Assembly: GCA_002299005.1 (NCBI GenBank) | Contig: DBMZ01000050.1 | Location: forward strand, 7,321 to 17,001 | Direction: 5' to 3' | DNA from: Alphaproteobacteria bacterium UBA685 | GTDB taxonomy: Bacteria > Pseudomonadota > Alphaproteobacteria > Puniceispirillales > Puniceispirillaceae | DNA: 9,681 bases | Part shown: positions 7,307 through 9,681 of the stretch, piece by piece | How positions within the stretch are numbered: position 1 is the first letter of the stretch | Layout: every line of letters starts with the position of its first letter | Notes under the pieces: model-generated | Seen by the model: only the letters and a program-made list of their open reading frames with translations | Database searches by the model: none | Told to the model about the DNA's origin: nothing | Made by a program: the position numbers and the translations under genes

Positions 7307-8778
7307 CCCTCCCCCATGGCTTTGGCAAGATAAAGCTGTTTTTGGGTCGCTTCGACGATAAAGCTTTTGCGCACAAGATTGGCCGCCACTTGCAAACGAT
7401 AGGCGGCTGAGGCGCGCATATCGCTAAGCGGGGTAAAGTCAGCGGCGATCATGTCTGAAAAATCCATCTCTGCCAGCTTTGCCACTTCCTTGCCCATGAT
7501 AAAGGCTTCCGTGGCAGGCGCGCGTTTTGGTGTTGCGGCCATACCCCCAAAAGCAAGGCGGATATCTGTGACAACACCCTCTTTGACTGTCAGGCGCATT
7601 GCTTGCAAGACAGCTGAGATATCTTGGTCAAAGCGCTTTGATATTTTATAGGCATGAAAGCGCGTATCGGCTGGTAAATCAGGCAGATACAGCGCACTCA
7701 CAAATTCATCAGACGCTCTGTCTTGGACGCCGTAAGAGATGAAAAAATCATCCAGTGATACTTTGCGCATGCCTGCCTGCGAGGTTAGATGAACGACCCC
7801 ATCAAGAGCCAGCATGCAAGGCGATATATCACCAATTGGTGAGCCATTTGCCACATTCCCGCAGACTGTGCCAGTGGCGCGTACCTGTGCAGAGCCAAAT
7901 CGGCGCCAGACCTCTTGCAACGCCTCTGGTGCATCTTGAAGCGCCTGCATTGCCTGGTTATGCGTAACGCCAGCCCCAATCTCTACACCGCCTTCAACAG
8001 GCGATACTAACGCCAGCTCATCTATTTTGCCTGTATAGATAAAACAGCTTAATTGCCGATGTTGTTTTGTCACCCACAGGCCGATATCTGTGCCGCCTGA
8101 AAGGATTTGTGCGCCTTCATACTCAGCTAGCAATCGCGCCGCCTCTGCGGTTGTGCGCGGCGCATAAAAATGCTGCCCCTCCGCCTTAATGGCCAAGCTT
8201 TCATCGCCCTTATGATAGGCCGCAAGAAAGGCATCTTCTGTGTCAAGGCGTGCGCGCTCCCATGCAGGACTTTGATAATCAGCCAATGATTTTGCCGCTT
8301 TCACAATCGGGCCATAGCCTGTGCAACGACACAGATTACCTGCCAGCGCATCATCAATCTCTTGGTCATCCAGCACCTGTTTATCGCGCCATAAATGATA
8401 CAAGGATGTTATAAAACCGGGGGTGCAAAAGCCGCATTGCGCGCCATGATGGTCAACCATCGCCTGTTGCACAGGATGCAATTCGCCATCAGGGCCAGCG
8501 ATGCCTTCGACTGTGACAATCACCGCCCCATCCAACATGGGCATAAATAAGATGCACGCATTTACCGCACGCATCTCATCTACCAGCCTGCCTGAGGCAT
8601 CTGGCCTTTGCAGGCGCATAAAGACCGTGCAAGCGCCGCAATCACCCTCAGCACAGCCTTCTTTGGTGCCTGTCTTCTTGGCTGACAGACGCAACCAATT
8701 AAGCAATGTCGTATCAGGGCGCACATCGTCTATGTGATGCACCTCGCCATTTAGACAAATTTCAATAACTGACTTCAT
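7303..8778 (-). CDS. xdhA: Xanthine dehydrogenase, iron-sulfur and FAD subunit XdhA
   Basis: Small subunit that carries electrons from the Mo centre of XdhB through two [2Fe-2S] clusters to FAD and then, in characterised bacterial homologues, to NAD+. From ATG 8778 it is 491 residues. The N-terminal plant-type ferredoxin cluster is CAEGDCGAC (Cys42, 47, 50) plus Cys75; the second cluster is CGFC (Cys115, 118) with CRC (Cys150, 152). The FAD domain shows LSGGTDIGL (226-234) and GTVCGNVANGSPIGD (303-317), followed by the CO dehydrogenase flavoprotein C-terminal domain. An in-frame GTG at 8793 would add five residues (MVAEI) but has no ribosome site, while GAG sits just upstream of ATG 8778 and the following KSVIEICLNG matches a typical N-terminus. 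It lies 30 bases after puuD and overlaps xdhB by up to four bases. Confidence 0.96.
   Translation of the reverse strand: MKSVIEICLNGEVHHIDDVRPDTTLLNWLRLSAKKTGTKEGCAEGDCGACTVFMRLQRPDASGRLVDEMRAVNACILFMPMLDGAVIVTVEGIAGPDGELHPVQQAMVDHHGAQCGFCTPGFITSLYHLWRDKQVLDDQEIDDALAGNLCRCTGYGPIVKAAKSLADYQSPAWERARLDTEDAFLAAYHKGDESLAIKAEGQHFYAPRTTAEAARLLAEYEGAQILSGGTDIGLWVTKQHRQLSCFIYTGKIDELALVSPVEGGVEIGAGVTHNQAMQALQDAPEALQEVWRRFGSAQVRATGTVCGNVANGSPIGDISPCMLALDGVVHLTSQAGMRKVSLDDFFISYGVQDRASDEFVSALYLPDLPADTRFHAYKISKRFDQDISAVLQAMRLTVKEGVVTDIRLAFGGMAATPKRAPATEAFIMGKEVAKLAEMDFSDMIAADFTPLSDMRASAAYRLQVAANLVRKSFIVEATQKQLYLAKAMGEG
7307..7315 (-). promoter_or_regulatory. Strong ribosome binding site for xdhB inside the end of xdhA
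   Basis: The last codons of xdhA read GGGGGAGGG on the - strand directly before the two ATG codons of xdhB. GGAGG (7312-7308) is 1 base from the first ATG and 4 from the second, so the second ATG (7303) is probably the main start even though the first makes the neat ATGA overlap. The difference to the protein is one methionine. Confidence 0.6.
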
Positions 8779-8793
8779 AATCTCAGCGACCAC

Positions 8794-8813
8794 AAAAAAG
8801 GTTAACTCTTAAC
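8794..8813 (-). other. Small hairpin with T6 tract between puuD and xdhA
   Basis: On the - strand GTTAA-GAG-TTAAC (8813-8801) forms a perfect 5-bp hairpin containing the puuD stop codon and is followed by C and six T (8799-8794). The same stretch is a tandem duplication of the 7-mer TTAACTC (8802-8815 on the + strand). The stem is AT-rich and short, so it would be at best a leaky terminator or a processing signal lowering xdhABC expression relative to puuD; it may equally be chance. Confidence 0.2.
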
Positions 8814-9681
8814 TCTTACCATTCGCAAAAGAGCTATTATACCAGCGTATCAGCAACTGACGCTCCTCATCTTCCATATAGCTCACATTTGCGGGCGGCA
8901 TAGCGTGTGACAGCCCTGATTGCGTGACAATCACATGGGCTTGGCGAAGGATTTGGCTATCCGTTTCAAGCATCACGCCCTTTGGTGGCCAGCGCACACC
9001 ATCATAAAAGGGCTCACTTGCATGACACATAGAACAACGCCCTAGCACCACATCACGCACATCCTCATAATGCGGTGATTGCGCCAACTTGATTTGCTGT
9101 TCTGTCAAAGATAATTCAGACAATGCCGGCTCATCATAGGATTTATGCGAAAATAACGGCGCCAGAGAAAGCGCCATGATCGCCAAAAACAGCGCGATAG
9201 TCACACCCCATGTCCAACGAGGCGAGCCTTTACGCGCATGATTGCTGTTGAAATAATGACGGATAGACACACCCATCAAAAATACCAGCGCCGCGATAAT
9301 CCATGAATAATCGGTTGAATGCGCCAACGGGTAATGGTTGGACAACATAAAGAATATCACCGGCAGGGTTAGATAATTATTATGGGTCGAACGCACCTTT
9401 GCTATCTTGCCATATTTGGCATCAGGCGTGCGCCCGGCTTTTAAGTCTGCCACCACAATGCGCTGGTTGGGAATGATTATCATCAGTACATTAAATGACA
9501 TAATCGTCGCTGTCACAGCGCCTAAATGCAGGAAGGCGGCTCTGCCTGTAAAAATCTGGTCAAGACCATAGGCAAGCAGGACAAGGATGACATAAAGCGC
9601 CAACATCAACGCTGTTGGATTATCGCCCAATGGCGAGCGGCATAGCGCGTTATAGCCTACCCAGCCAACCGCCAATACCGC
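8809..9681 (-). CDS. puuD: Urate hydroxylase PuuD, membrane protein with C-terminal cytochrome c domain (partial, N-terminus outside the window)
   Basis: PuuD oxidises urate to 5-hydroxyisourate at the inner membrane and is thought to pass the electrons to its own cytochrome c domain, so it does not consume O2 directly as soluble uricase does. The reading frame is open to the right edge; 291 codons are present of about 400, so roughly the first 100-130 residues are missing. Counting from residue 1 at 9675, the membrane part shows LCRSPLG (11-17), hydrophobic segments near 22-38, 48-68, 101-112, 122-138 and 156-173, and the conserved IIPNQR (67-72) and STHNNYLTLP (96-105), which match the PuuD/DUF989 family as I remember it. 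The soluble part has the heme c site CSMCH (214-218), PPKGVML (230-236) and Met259 in HAMPP as likely sixth ligand. It is first of the visible genes in the - strand operon, 30 bases before xdhA, and directly uses the product of XdhAB. The TTG at 9675 is not a real start. Confidence 0.93.
   Translation of the reverse strand, partial: AVLAVGWVGYNALCRSPLGDNPTALMLALYVILVLLAYGLDQIFTGRAAFLHLGAVTATIMSFNVLMIIIPNQRIVVADLKAGRTPDAKYGKIAKVRSTHNNYLTLPVIFFMLSNHYPLAHSTDYSWIIAALVFLMGVSIRHYFNSNHARKGSPRWTWGVTIALFLAIMALSLAPLFSHKSYDEPALSELSLTEQQIKLAQSPHYEDVRDVVLGRCSMCHASEPFYDGVRWPPKGVMLETDSQILRQAHVIVTQSGLSHAMPPANVSYMEDEERQLLIRWYNSSFANGKS

Noticed and set aside
5006..8778. Possibility that the Mo enzyme is a CO dehydrogenase or aldehyde oxidoreductase
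   Set aside because: The large subunit keeps the Glu/Arg/Phe/Phe/Glu set specific to purine hydroxylases, the FAD and iron-sulfur domains are fused in one small subunit as in XdhA, and xdhC and puuD are adjacent.

Overview
The window looks like chromosomal DNA from an alphaproteobacterium of medium GC content (roughly half G+C by eye). The main evidence is a C4-type 5-aminolevulinate synthase whose catalytic residues fall within one position of the Rhodobacter enzyme, together with alphaproteobacterial-style XdhA/XdhB and the membrane urate oxidase PuuD. A marine lineage such as SAR116 would fit the base composition, but that placement is only a guess. Coding density is high, intergenic gaps are short, and I see no mobile elements, tRNA, rRNA or CRISPR.

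Layout: positions 1-210 are a non-coding leader with a perfect 11-bp inverted repeat followed by a short T-run and a candidate promoter. Next, on the + strand, come hemA (5-aminolevulinate synthase, first committed step of heme synthesis) and hemH (ferrochelatase, last step), 129 bases apart. A good sigma70-type promoter follows, then a + strand amidohydrolase that matches the 8-oxoguanine deaminase family. This gene converges on a - strand operon and shares the four bases TTAA with it as overlapping stop codons. The operon, read right to left, is puuD (cut by the right edge), xdhA, xdhB and xdhC. The last two junctions are ATGA stop/start overlaps and the first gap is 30 bases.

Functionally the right two thirds is a purine catabolism cluster centred on urate. 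XdhAB (assembled with help from XdhC) oxidises hypoxanthine and xanthine to urate. The amidohydrolase would make urate directly from 8-oxoguanine, and PuuD oxidises urate to 5-hydroxyisourate at the inner membrane, using a fused cytochrome c domain. The left third is heme synthesis. The two parts are adjacent but nothing in the sequence shows that they are co-regulated.

I did not find an undescribed system. The points most worth a second look are the two converging urate-producing branches, the stop-in-stop convergent overlap with no room for a terminator, the inverted repeat upstream of hemA, and the likely TTG start of hemA.
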